Assembly (NCBI RefSeq): GCF_000725125.1 | Contig: NZ_JFCB01000017.1 | Span: 62,001-126,000, forward strand | Length of the DNA: 64,000 bases | Direction of reading: 5' to 3' | Source: Streptomyces toyocaensis | Lineage (GTDB): Bacteria; Actinomycetota; Actinomycetes; Streptomycetales; Streptomycetaceae | The notes under the pieces: generated by a model | The model's input: the letters and a program-made list of their open reading frames with translations, nothing else | What the model was told of the DNA's origin: nothing | Databases searched by the model: none | Shown: positions 1 through 7,849 of the stretch, piece after piece | Layout: the number at the start of each line of letters is the position of its first letter | How positions within the stretch are numbered: the first letter of the stretch is position 1 | Program-made: the position numbers and the translations under genes

Positions 1-560
1 GGATTCCAGCGCGTTCACCGCGAGGCTGGATTTCATCCGGGCGTCGATGGAGTAGCCCACGATGCGGCCGGAGTACATGTCCTTGACCGCGCACAGGTAC
101 AGCTTGCCCTCGCCGGTGGGGTGCTTGGTGATGTCGGTGAGCCACAGCCGGTTCGGCCCGTCGGCGGCGAACTTGCGCCGTACCCGGTCGTCGTGGACAG
201 GCGGCCCGGCTTTGGCGTTCTTGCCGCGAGCTCTTCGCTTGCCGAGGGCGCTCCACCATCCGTTGTCCCGGCAGATTCGCCAGGCGGTCCGCTCGGCCAT
301 CGCCTCGCCGGCGGCGCGGGCCTCGTCGAGTAGGAAGCGGTGGCCGAACTCGGGATCGTCGCGGTGAGCGTCGAACAGGGCGTTGGCCCGATAGGCCTCG
401 GCCAGTTCGGCATCGGTGACCGGCCGGTCCAGCCACCGGTAGTAGGGCTGGCGGGCCAACTTGAGCACCCGGCACGTCACCGCCACCGGCACCCAGTGAG
501 GCGCAGCGGCGGCGGCCAGCTCGCGGACGAGCGGGTACATCGTCTTGCTGGCAGGTTCGC
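1..560 (-). pseudogene. IS3-family transposase OrfB, truncated at the window edge
   Basis: In the -1 frame relative to OrfA the translation reads MYPLVRELAAAAAPHWVPVA at 540-481, then RVLKLARQPYYRWLDRPVTD, AERTAWRICRDNGWWSALG and FAADGPNRLWLTDITKH, ending in GYSIDARMKSSLAVNALES at position 1. These are hallmark blocks of the IS3 HTH_21 and rve (DDE) domains; the first catalytic Asp is in LWLTDIT. The C-terminal part with the remaining acidic residues is outside the window. No in-frame stop interrupts it, so it may be functional as an OrfAB fusion if the frameshift is programmed. I mark it pseudogene only because it is partial here and needs a frame change. Confidence 0.75.
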
Positions 561-833
561 CTGCGACAGATACGCTGCAGCCCTCCTGAGCACCTCGTTC
601 TCCTGCTCCAGCAGCCGGATCCGTTTGCGTGCCTCGCGCAGCTCGGCCGACTCACTCGACGCCGCTGCCGGCCTGGCGCCCTCGTCGATGTCGGCACGGC
701 GCAGCCACTTCGACAGCGTGATCGGGTGGACGCCGAAGTCGGCGGCGATCTGTTCCAGCGTGACGCCGGGCTCGCGGTTGCGCGCGACCCGCACGACGTT
801 CTCGCGGAACTCCTTCGGATACGGCTTGGGCAC
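477..833 (-). CDS. IS3-family transposase OrfA
   Basis: DNA-binding subunit of the transposase, 118 codons before its own stop. Residues about 5-50 form the Tnp_1 helix-turn-helix (MPKPYPKEFRENVVRVAR start, then GVTLEQIAADFGVHPITLSKWLRRADID). Residues 63-85 form a leucine-zipper-like coiled coil (SAELREARKRIRLLEQENEV). The last 25 or so residues after SQANLP look like out-of-frame reading: the meaningful protein continues in the -1 frame as OrfB. The family usually joins A and B by programmed -1 slippage. I see no obvious A-rich slippery run here, so a single-base deletion is an alternative. Confidence 0.85.
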   Translation of the reverse strand: MPKPYPKEFRENVVRVARNREPGVTLEQIAADFGVHPITLSKWLRRADIDEGARPAAASSESAELREARKRIRLLEQENEVLRRAAAYLSQANLPARRCTRSSASWPPPLRLTGCRWR

Positions 834-900
834 TGCAACCTCCTTCCAGGCCGCTTCTCAGCAACCCAGGTCAGGTGTCACCCAACCCTGCAGCAGTCCC

Positions 901-1007
901 CCGGCAACAGCGTGGAGGTCCTGCTGACCCGTTACGCGAAGTGCCTCGACGGACGGCAGGATGTCGCCAACCGGCGTATCGAGGACCTCTTGCGTGAGTA
1001 CGACTGA
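901..1007 (+). pseudogene. 3' remnant of a tyrosine integrase gene
   Basis: The reading frame ending at the TGA at 1005-1007 gives GNSVEVLLTRYAKCLDGRQ followed by a basic-acidic tail ending LLREYD. The block GNSVEVLL-RYAKCLDG is the C-terminal signature of Streptomyces integrative-element tyrosine recombinases, and the Tyr in RYAKC is the expected catalytic tyrosine. Everything upstream has been replaced by the IS element, so only about 34 residues remain and it cannot be active. A strong hairpin follows at 1026-1055. It points toward the tRNA-Arg gene about 1 kb away, consistent with a former tRNA-integrated element. Confidence 0.75.
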
Positions 1008-1025
1008 CTGCCCTTGACCGTGTCC

Positions 1026-1055
1026 GAGGCCCCTGGTGTTCTTCCCAGGGGCCTC
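1026..1055 (+). terminator. Rho-independent-type hairpin after the integrase remnant
   Basis: A perfect 11-bp inverted repeat, GAGGCCCCTGG (1026-1036) and CCAGGGGCCTC (1045-1055), encloses an 8-nt loop, 18 nt after the integrase stop. No long U-run follows, as is common in Streptomyces. It could also end transcription of the opposite-strand gene that stops at 1074. Confidence 0.75.
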
Positions 1056-1073
1056 ATCGTTTGCGCGGTGCGG

Positions 1074-1727
1074 TTAAGCAGGCCTGGCGGCCGGGGCCTG
1101 TTCGGAGGAGAGCAGGCGTTCAAGGTGTTTCCGCTCGCCGTCGAGCGCAGTGAGCATCTGGATGTGGGTTCGTTCGAAGTCGGGCTCAACCTCGACGCCG
1201 AGGTCATGTCGCAAGGTGACCCGCAGCAAGTACACGCCATCGGACAGCGGTCCACTGAACCAGGCCTTCGCGCGACTGTATGCCTCGTCCAGGTTGGGAC
1301 TGCTAGGCAACTGCTTGACCACGGAGTACCCGACTCCGAGCGCCCTGTTAAGGGTCGAGGCGGTTTCGAGAACATCCTTGGGCAGGGCCATCTGTGCCTG
1401 AGAATATTCCTCTGACCAGGCCTCTTTAGCGGCGTCGAGGATTGTCGGCTCGACATCCTCGTCGCGTTCGGCTGCTCGGACTGCGTCTCGGGCGGCGACC
1501 CGGTAAGCGCGAGCCGTGGTATTCAGGCGGGCATAGAGCTCACGTCTGGCTTGCTGCGCTTGGTCTTGGCGGTCTTCCGCCCGCTCACGATCGGCACGCT
1601 CGTTCTGCTCTCGGCTCGCGCGCTGGCTGAGCACTGCCCCGCCCAGAGTTCCGCCCAGTGTTCCTCCGACGCCGATGAGCGCGACGGCAAGAGTGGTCAC
1701 ATCCACGAGATCCCCCAACTCGTCCAT
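1074..1727 (-). CDS. Membrane-anchored coiled-coil protein, unknown function
   Basis: I do not recognise a family. From the ATG at 1727 it is 217 aa; an upstream in-frame start at 1760 would add 11 basic residues. Residues about 6-33 form one hydrophobic, glycine-rich segment (TTLAVALIGVGGTLGGTLGG), likely an N-terminal membrane anchor. A highly charged coiled-coil stretch follows (QRASREQNERADRERAEDRQ onwards), then a helical domain with no cofactor motif. This architecture is seen in many small actinobacterial hypotheticals carried by integrative elements. It sits between an integrase remnant and a tRNA gene, so it is probably element cargo rather than core genome. Confidence 0.6.
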   Translation of the reverse strand: MDELGDLVDVTTLAVALIGVGGTLGGTLGGAVLSQRASREQNERADRERAEDRQDQAQQARRELYARLNTTARAYRVAARDAVRAAERDEDVEPTILDAAKEAWSEEYSQAQMALPKDVLETASTLNRALGVGYSVVKQLPSSPNLDEAYSRAKAWFSGPLSDGVYLLRVTLRHDLGVEVEPDFERTHIQMLTALDGERKHLERLLSSEQAPAARPA

Positions 1728-1950
1728 TCGTCTGCCCGGCCGGCGGCTGGTGGCGACCACAGCTCAGCTTCGTCGGCCTCATACCCACCCGCGGTGCAGC
1801 TGTAGGCCAGGACGACGATAACGAGGGGGCAGGCCTGCTCGGCTCCGACGAGGGTCACCACCTGCGGGGATGCTCCAAGATCCCGTCCACGCCTCGTCCA
1901 CAGACTCCGACATACGGCCGCTCCGGGCGACACACACCTGCACATACGCG

Positions 1951-1990
1951 AAGACCCCGGCCTCAGCGTTTCCGCTGGTGACGGGGTCTT
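1951..1990 (-). terminator. Hairpin terminator of the tRNA-Arg gene
   Basis: AAGACCCCG (1951-1959) pairs with CGGGGTCTT (1982-1990), with an inner CAGCG/CGCTG stem. It lies 19 nt beyond the tRNA 3' end in the direction of tRNA transcription, so it most likely terminates the tRNA transcript. Confidence 0.7.
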
Positions 1991-2008
1991 TGGGCACCTC
2001 ATACAGGG

Positions 2009-2080
2009 TGCCCCCGGCAGGATTCGAACCTGCGCACACGGCTCCGGAGGCCGTTGCTCTATCCCCTGAGCTACGGGGGC
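2009..2080 (-). tRNA. tRNA-Arg (anticodon CCG)
   Basis: Read on the minus strand it folds as a full cloverleaf: acceptor GCCCCCG pairs with CGGGGGC, D-stem GCTC/GAGC, anticodon stem ACGGC/GCCGT around loop CTCCGGA giving anticodon CCG (decodes CGG), and T-arm GCAGG-TTCGAAT-CCTGC. It is 72 nt with discriminator A; CCA is not encoded. Its 3' half faces the integrase remnant, the expected arrangement when a tRNA gene serves as an attachment site. Confidence 0.95.
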
Positions 2081-2253
2081 GTGTCGGTCGCGGTGATCGC
2101 GGCGACGGGTAGAACACTACCAGTTCCCGGGGGGTGCTCAGGAACCCGTTTTCGCAGTCGGCGCGGTCGGTCCGGGGGGCCGGGCCTCGCTCGTGCGGGG
2201 TGGAAGTGGGGAAACGCCGGACGCGGTGGCCGGGTCCGACCTACTCTCGAGTT

Positions 2254-2688
2254 GTGCCAGGCGCCTCGGGCCGGGTTCTTGTTGTCGACGACAACAAGGT
2301 CATCCGGCAGCTGATCAGGGTCAACCTCGAGCTGGAGGGCATCGAGGTCGTGACCGCGGCCGATGGTGCCGAATGTCTGGAAGTCGTCCATGAGGTGCGG
2401 CCCGACCTCGTCACGCTCGATGTCGTCATGCCGCGCCTGGACGGGCTGCGGACCGCCGGCCGGCTGCGTGCCGATCCGCGCACGCGTGACATTCCGCTCG
2501 CCATCGTCAGTGCCTGTACGCAGTACGAGGTCGAGAGCGGGCTCGACGTCGGTGTCGACGCCTTCCTCGCCAAGCCCTTCGATCCTCAGGAACTCGTCAG
2601 GATCGTCCGAGAGTTGATCGACGATCCTGTCGGGCGGCCGTGCGGGTCCGGGGACGCCGAGCCGGCCGCCGGGCACGCCGGAGGGTGA
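2254..2688 (+). CDS. Single-domain response regulator (lone receiver)
   Basis: A CheY-like receiver with no output domain, 144 aa from the GTG at 2254. Visible features are the acidic pocket VLVVDDNKV near the start, the phospho-acceptor Asp in VTLDVVMPRLDG, and the conserved Lys in FLAKPFDPQELV. About 25 low-complexity residues follow the receiver. There is no good ribosome-binding site before the GTG, while a TACTCT -10-like hexamer lies just 6 nt upstream, so the message may be leaderless. No kinase gene is adjacent, so the partner is unknown; such proteins act through protein contacts or in phosphorelays. It is followed on the same strand by the ArgS-like gene. Confidence 0.85.
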   Translation: MPGASGRVLVVDDNKVIRQLIRVNLELEGIEVVTAADGAECLEVVHEVRPDLVTLDVVMPRLDGLRTAGRLRADPRTRDIPLAIVSACTQYEVESGLDVGVDAFLAKPFDPQELVRIVRELIDDPVGRPCGSGDAEPAAGHAGG

Positions 2689-2777
2689 GTGCGGCGGGTG
2701 CCCACGGGCGTCCACATCCCGGGATCGCGGCGTAACACGTTCGCATACCCACCCCCCTCCTCCCCTACGCTTGTCCC

Positions 2778-3836
2778 GTGACCCCCGTCGAGCTCTCCCG
2801 CACCGTGCTGCACGCGGTGCGCCGTGCTGTCGACGAGGGGGAGCTGCGGGTGGCGGCCCTGCCCGAGCGGGTGCTGGTCGCGCCCCCGGGACCCGGGGGG
2901 TGCGGGGACTACGCCACCAACGTCGCCCTTCAGCTCGCCCGCCCGGCCGGGCTGCCGGCGCAGAAGGTCGCCGACGTCCTGCGGCCGTATCTGTTGAGTG
3001 CCGGGGGAATCGGTGACGTCGTCGTCACCGGGCCCGGGTTCCTCAACATCAGTCTGCGGGGCACCGCCCCCGTCGACCTGGTGCGCGAGGTGCTGCGGCG
3101 CGGGCTCCGGTACGGGCACGGTGACGCCCTCGCCGGCCGGGTCGTGCGGCTGAACGCGGCGCGCGAGGTGCGGGCCGTCGTCCAGATCGATGCCGTGGCA
3201 CGCCTTCTCCGGTCGCAGGGGGCCCTCGTGCACGCCGGGTGCGCGGGCCCGCTCGACGCCGCGTGGGAGAGCGTGCTGGGGGTGCGCGTCGACGGCGTCC
3301 CGGACCCCGTCACGCCCATCCACGACGACACAGCCGCCGCGATCGACGTCCGCCCCGTCCCCGCCCCCGCCGACCCCCTCCCCCTCGGCAGGGACGCCGC
3401 CCGCTGGGCGCTGCTGCATCCCGCGCCGCACGACCGGCCGCGCCTCGGTGACGAGCACCTGGTGCAGCGGGAGAGTAATCCGCTGTTCCGCGTCCGCTAC
3501 GCCCATGCCCGCAGCCGGAGCCTCGTGCGCAATGCCGCCGATCTCGGGTTCGGGGGCGAGCCCGGCCCCGTGGAGGCGCAGGCGCTGCTGCAGGCCCTCG
3601 CCGACCACCCCCGTGTCCTCCTGGGTGCCGCCACCCACCGCGCGCCCGACCGGCTCGCCCGGCATCTCGTCACCGTCGCCGATGCCCTGCTGCCCCTGCT
3701 GCCCGCCGTGCTGCCCCTCGGTGACGAGAAACCCTCGGCCGCCCACCGTGCCCGGCTCGCCCTCGCCGAAGCCGCCGGGACGGTGCTGGCCGGTGGCCTG
3801 TCCCTGCTCGGCATCGACGCACCCGACCACCTCTGA
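2778..3836 (+). CDS. nrtL: ArgS-related anticodon-binding protein lacking the catalytic core
   Basis: 352 aa from the GTG at 2778. The N-terminal part matches the ArgRS additional domain (GDYATNVALQLARPAG near residue 47, then VTGPGFLNISL). The C-terminal part matches the DALR anticodon-binding domain (NPLFRVRYAHARSRSLVRNA). Between them the Rossmann catalytic domain is collapsed to under 120 residues, and neither HIGH nor KMSKS signatures are present, so it cannot aminoacylate. It lies 20 nt before lysA; in corynebacteria a true argS precedes lysA, so this is plausibly a degenerate or repurposed argS kept in the ancestral operon. A role in tRNA-Arg or arginine sensing is speculative. Confidence 0.8.
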   Translation: MTPVELSRTVLHAVRRAVDEGELRVAALPERVLVAPPGPGGCGDYATNVALQLARPAGLPAQKVADVLRPYLLSAGGIGDVVVTGPGFLNISLRGTAPVDLVREVLRRGLRYGHGDALAGRVVRLNAAREVRAVVQIDAVARLLRSQGALVHAGCAGPLDAAWESVLGVRVDGVPDPVTPIHDDTAAAIDVRPVPAPADPLPLGRDAARWALLHPAPHDRPRLGDEHLVQRESNPLFRVRYAHARSRSLVRNAADLGFGGEPGPVEAQALLQALADHPRVLLGAATHRAPDRLARHLVTVADALLPLLPAVLPLGDEKPSAAHRARLALAEAAGTVLAGGLSLLGIDAPDHL

Positions 3837-3856
3837 GAGAGCCCAGAGAGACCATC

Positions 3857-5248
3857 ATGAGCCGTTCCGCACACCCCGCAGGGCCCCGTCACGCCGACGT
3901 CCTCCCCGAGGGGCACTACTCCGCACCGCCCTCCGATCTGAACGCGCTCGACCCCAAGGTGTGGTCCGAGACCGTCACGCGGAACGAGGACGGCGTGCTC
4001 ACCGTCGGCGGGATCGACGTCAAGCGGCTCGCCGAGGAGTTCGGCACCCCCGCCTACTTCCTCGACGAGGACGACTTCCGGGCCCGTGCGCGGGCCTGGC
4101 GCACCGCCTTCGGGGAGGACGCCGACGTGTTCTACGCCGGCAAGGCCTTCCTGTCCCGGGCGGTCGTGCGGTGGCTGGACGAGGAGGGGCTGAACCTCGA
4201 CGTCTGCTCGGGCGGGGAGCTGGCCACCGCCCTGTCCGCCGGGATGCCGGCCGAGCGCATCGCCTTCCACGGCAACAACAAGTCCACGGGCGAGATCCGG
4301 CGGGCCGTCGAGGCCGGGGTCGGGCGGATCGTGCTCGACTCGTTCCAGGAGATCGTGCGGGTCGCGCACATCGCGCAGGAGCTCGGCATGCGGCAGCGGG
4401 TGCAGATCCGCATCACGGTCGGTGTCGAGGCGCACACCCACGAGTTCATCGCCACCGCCCACGAGGACCAGAAGTTCGGCATCCCGCTGGCCGGCGGGCA
4501 GGCCGCCGAGGCGGTGCGGCGGGCCCTGCGGCTGGACGGCATCGAGCTCATCGGGATCCACTCGCACATCGGCTCGCAGATCTTCGACATGTCGGGGTTC
4601 GAGGTCGCCGCGCACCGGGTGGTCGGGCTGCTCAGGGAGATCCGTGACGAGCACGGGGTCGAGCTGCCCGAGATCGACCTCGGCGGCGGGCTGGGGATCG
4701 CGTACACCAGTGACGACGACCCGCGGGAGCCGCACGAGATCGCCAAGGCGCTGACCGAGATCGTCACCCGGGAGTGCGAGGCCGCCCGGCTCCGCACGCC
4801 GCGTATCTCCGTCGAGCCGGGGCGCGCCATCGTCGGGCCGACGGCGTTCACGCTGTACGAGGTCGGCACGGTCAAGCCGCTGGACGGGCTGCGGACGTAC
4901 GTCTCCGTCGACGGCGGGATGTCGGACAACATCCGCACCGCGCTGTACGACGCCGAGTACAGCGTCTCCCTGGTCTCCCGCAGCTCCGACGCCGAGCCGG
5001 TGCTGTGCCGGGTCGTCGGCAAGCACTGCGAGAGCGGGGACATCGTGGTGAAGGACGCATTCCTGCCGGGCGACCTGGCACCGGGTGACCTCCTCGCCGT
5101 ACCGGCGACCGGGGCGTACTGCCGGTCCATGGCCAGCAACTACAACCATGTCCTGCGCCCCCCGGTCGTCGCCGTCCGCGGCGGCGAGGCGCGGGTGATC
5201 GTCCGGCGGGAGACGGAGGAGGACCTGCTCCGGCTCGACGTCGGGTAG
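3857..5248 (+). CDS. lysA: Diaminopimelate decarboxylase
   Basis: Last step of lysine synthesis: meso-diaminopimelate to L-lysine plus CO2, PLP-dependent and cytosolic. It has 463 aa, slightly longer than many homologues because of an N-terminal extension. Visible family motifs are the PLP lysine in FYAGKAF (Lys96), HSHIGSQI, the glycine loop LGGGLGIAY, the EPGRAIVGP phosphate-binding stretch, and the active-site Cys in VGKHCESGD. Fold-type III decarboxylases carry exactly this set. It follows the ArgS-like gene after 20 nt and is probably co-transcribed with it; hom follows after a 243-nt gap that contains a direct repeat. Confidence 0.97.
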   Translation: MSRSAHPAGPRHADVLPEGHYSAPPSDLNALDPKVWSETVTRNEDGVLTVGGIDVKRLAEEFGTPAYFLDEDDFRARARAWRTAFGEDADVFYAGKAFLSRAVVRWLDEEGLNLDVCSGGELATALSAGMPAERIAFHGNNKSTGEIRRAVEAGVGRIVLDSFQEIVRVAHIAQELGMRQRVQIRITVGVEAHTHEFIATAHEDQKFGIPLAGGQAAEAVRRALRLDGIELIGIHSHIGSQIFDMSGFEVAAHRVVGLLREIRDEHGVELPEIDLGGGLGIAYTSDDDPREPHEIAKALTEIVTRECEAARLRTPRISVEPGRAIVGPTAFTLYEVGTVKPLDGLRTYVSVDGGMSDNIRTALYDAEYSVSLVSRSSDAEPVLCRVVGKHCESGDIVVKDAFLPGDLAPGDLLAVPATGAYCRSMASNYNHVLRPPVVAVRGGEARVIVRRETEEDLLRLDVG

Positions 5249-5315
5249 TCCGGCCCGGTCCTGCGAGTGGTCCGGTCCTGGCAAGTGGTCCGGCCCGGTC
5301 CTGCGAGTGGTCCGG
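5248..5315. repeat. Two-copy 28-bp direct repeat between lysA and hom
   Basis: An identical 28-bp GC-rich segment beginning GTCCGGCCCGG and ending GAGTGGTCCGG occurs at 5248-5275 and 5288-5315, 40 bp apart. A shorter diverged unit (GTCCGGTCCTGGCAAGTG) lies between. The first copy overlaps the lysA stop codon. It looks like slippage-type tandem expansion; no function is evident. The rest of the gap to hom shows no gene. Confidence 0.85.
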
Positions 5316-5491
5316 CCCAGTCCGTCGCGCGGCGGCGAACGGCCGTCCGGCGGGGGACCGGCCGGGAAGATCTTCGGTCCCACGGGCCGGGCAAATGAAA
5401 TAGACGTCTCACGATCCGGACAAAGGGCAGAAACTCCCGTCCGGTGAGTGAGACTGGTGCAACCTAGACGGTATTCAGGAAACGAGGTCGG

Positions 5492-6784
5492 ATGATGCGT
5501 ACGCGTCCGCTGAAGGTGGCGCTGCTGGGCTGTGGAGTGGTCGGCTCAGAGGTGGCGCGCATCATGACGACGCACGCCGACGACCTCGCCGCGCGCATCG
5601 GAGCCCCGGTGGAGCTCGCCGGGGTCGCCGTGCGGCGGCCCGACAAGGTGCGTGAGGGGATCGACCCCGCCCTGGTCACCACCGACGCCACCGCGCTCGT
5701 CAAACGCGGCGACCTCGACATCGTCGTGGAGGTCATCGGCGGCATCGAGCCCGCCCGTACGCTCATCACCACCGCCTTCGAGCACGGCGCCTCGGTCGTC
5801 TCCGCGAACAAGGCGCTGCTGGCCCAGGACGGCGCCGCGCTGCACGCCCTCGCCGAGGAGCACGGCAAGGACCTCTACTACGAGGCCGCCGTCGCCGGCG
5901 CCATCCCGCTGATCCGCCCGCTGCGCGAGTCCCTCGCCGGTGACAAGGTCAACCGGGTCCTCGGCATCGTCAACGGCACCACCAACTTCATCCTCGACAA
6001 GATGGACACCACGGGCGCCGGCTACCAGGAGGCGCTCGACGAGGCCACCGCGCTCGGGTACGCCGAGGCCGACCCGACCGCCGACGTCGAGGGCTTCGAC
6101 GCGGCCGCCAAGGCCGCCATCCTCGCCGGGATCGCCTTCCACACGCGCGTGCGCCTCGACGACGTCCACCGCGAGGGGATGACCGAGGTCACCGCCGCCG
6201 ACTTCGCCTCCGCCAAGGAGATGGGCTGCACCATCAAGCTGCTCGCCATCTGCGAGCGGGCCGAGGACGGTGCGTCGGTCACCGCGCGGGTGCATCCGGC
6301 GATGATTCCGCTCAGCCACCCGCTGGCCTCCGTCCGCGGCGCGTACAACGCCGTGTTCGTCGAGTCGGACGCCGCCGGGCAGCTGATGTTCTACGGTCCG
6401 GGCGCGGGCGGCGCGCCGACCGCCTCCGCCGTGCTCGGGGACCTGGTCGCCGTGGGGCGCAACCGGGTCGGCGGGACCACCGGGCCCGGCGAGTCCGCGT
6501 ACGCCGCGCTGCCCGTCTCGTCCATGGGCGAGGTCGTCACGCGCTACCACATCAGCCTCGACGTGGCCGACAAACCGGGTGTCCTCGCCCAGGTCGCGAC
6601 CGTGTTCGCGGAGCACGGGGTCTCGATCGACACGGTCCGGCAGTCCGGAAAGGACGGCGAGGCGTCGCTCGTCGTCGTCACGCACCGTGCGTCCGACGCC
6701 GCCCTCGGCGGGACCGTCGAGGCGTTGCGCAAGCTCGACACCGTGCGTGGTGTCGCCAGCATCATGCGGGTTGAAGGAGAGTAA
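5492..6784 (+). CDS. hom: Homoserine dehydrogenase
   Basis: Reduces aspartate semialdehyde to homoserine with NAD(P)H, the branch point from lysine toward threonine and methionine. It has 430 aa. The Rossmann motif LLGCGVVGSEV is at residues 11-21. The catalytic stretch YEAAVAGAIPLIRPLRESL and the signature VNGTTNFIL follow. A C-terminal ACT domain (about residue 350 onward, DVADKPGVLAQVATVFAEHG) suggests allosteric control by threonine, as in Gram-positive homologues. Two ATGs are in tandem (5492, 5495); either could be used. thrC starts 6 nt after the stop, so hom-thrC form an operon. Confidence 0.96.
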   Translation: MMRTRPLKVALLGCGVVGSEVARIMTTHADDLAARIGAPVELAGVAVRRPDKVREGIDPALVTTDATALVKRGDLDIVVEVIGGIEPARTLITTAFEHGASVVSANKALLAQDGAALHALAEEHGKDLYYEAAVAGAIPLIRPLRESLAGDKVNRVLGIVNGTTNFILDKMDTTGAGYQEALDEATALGYAEADPTADVEGFDAAAKAAILAGIAFHTRVRLDDVHREGMTEVTAADFASAKEMGCTIKLLAICERAEDGASVTARVHPAMIPLSHPLASVRGAYNAVFVESDAAGQLMFYGPGAGGAPTASAVLGDLVAVGRNRVGGTTGPGESAYAALPVSSMGEVVTRYHISLDVADKPGVLAQVATVFAEHGVSIDTVRQSGKDGEASLVVVTHRASDAALGGTVEALRKLDTVRGVASIMRVEGE

Positions 6785-6790
6785 CCAGCA

Positions 6791-7849
6791 ATGACCCACC
6801 AGTGGCGCGGAATCATCGAGGAGTACCGGGACCGGCTGCCGGTATCCGACAGCACGCCGGTCGTGACACTCCGTGAGGGCGGTACGCCGCTCGTGCCCGC
6901 GCAGGTGCTCTCCGAGCGCACGGGCTGCGAGGTGCACCTCAAGGTCGAGGGCGCGAACCCCACCGGGTCCTTCAAGGACCGCGGCATGACCATGGCCATC
7001 TCGAGGGCGAAGGAGGAGGGGGCCAAGGCCGTCATCTGCGCCTCCACCGGCAACACGTCCGCGAGCGCCGCCGCGTACGCCGTGCGGGCGGGCATGGTCT
7101 CCGCCGTCCTCGTGCCGCAGGGCAAGATCGCGCTCGGCAAGATGGGCCAGGCGCTCGTCCACGGGGCGAAGATCCTCCAGGTCGACGGCAACTTCGACGA
7201 CTGCCTGACGCTCGCCCGCGCGCTGAGCGACAACTACCCCGTGGCGCTGGTCAATTCGGTCAATCCGGTGCGTATCGAGGGGCAGAAGACCGCGGCGTTC
7301 GAGATCGTGGACATGCTGGGCGAGGCGCCCGACATCCACGTCCTGCCGGTGGGCAACGCGGGCAACATCACCGCGTACTGGAGGGGCTACAAGGAGTACG
7401 CCGCCGACGGTGTCAGCACCCGGACGCCGCGCATGTGGGGGTTCCAGGCCTCCGGCAGCGCGCCGATCGTGCGCGGCGAGGTGGTCAAGGACCCGTCGAC
7501 CATCGCCACCGCCATCCGGATCGGCAACCCGGCCTCCTGGGACTTCGCGCTCGCCGCGCGGGACGAGTCCGGCGGCGCCATCGACGAGGTGACGGACCGT
7601 GAGATCCTGCGCGCCTACCGGCTGTTGGCCTCGCAGGAGGGCGTCTTCGTCGAGCCCGCCTCCGCCGCTTCGGTGGCCGGTCTGCTGAAGGCCGCCGAGC
7701 AGGGCAAGGTCGACCCGGGGCAGACGATCGTGTGCACGGTCACCGGCAACGGTCTGAAGGACCCCGACTGGGCCGTCGCGGGCGCGCCGCAGCCGGACAC
7801 CGTTCCCGTCGACGCGGCGACCGCCGCCCAGCGGCTCGGCCTCGCCTAG
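6791..7849 (+). CDS. thrC: Threonine synthase
   Basis: Converts O-phosphohomoserine to threonine; PLP-dependent, fold type II, 352 aa, the short bacterial class. The PLP lysine is Lys62 in NPTGSFKDRGM. The CASTGNTSAS loop and LPVGNAGNI phosphate-cradle motif are present, and residues near the end (CTVTGNGLKDPD) match the family. A purine-rich GGAGAG precedes the ATG at 6791. A 17-bp hairpin 64 nt after the stop ends the hom-thrC transcript, so thrB appears to be transcribed separately. Confidence 0.96.
   Translation: MTHQWRGIIEEYRDRLPVSDSTPVVTLREGGTPLVPAQVLSERTGCEVHLKVEGANPTGSFKDRGMTMAISRAKEEGAKAVICASTGNTSASAAAYAVRAGMVSAVLVPQGKIALGKMGQALVHGAKILQVDGNFDDCLTLARALSDNYPVALVNSVNPVRIEGQKTAAFEIVDMLGEAPDIHVLPVGNAGNITAYWRGYKEYAADGVSTRTPRMWGFQASGSAPIVRGEVVKDPSTIATAIRIGNPASWDFALAARDESGGAIDEVTDREILRAYRLLASQEGVFVEPASAASVAGLLKAAEQGKVDPGQTIVCTVTGNGLKDPDWAVAGAPQPDTVPVDAATAAQRLGLA

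Larger units (their letters stand above)
1..900 (-). mobile_element. IS3-family insertion sequence, cut by the window edge
   Basis: An OrfA-type helix-turn-helix protein is followed, one frame back, by a DDE integrase-like OrfB, the standard IS3 layout. The outer end on the right must lie near 890-902, because an integrase reading frame on the plus strand resumes there. The transposase terminus and the other end lie left of position 1. I could not identify the terminal inverted repeat with confidence, so the right boundary is an estimate. Confidence 0.8.
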
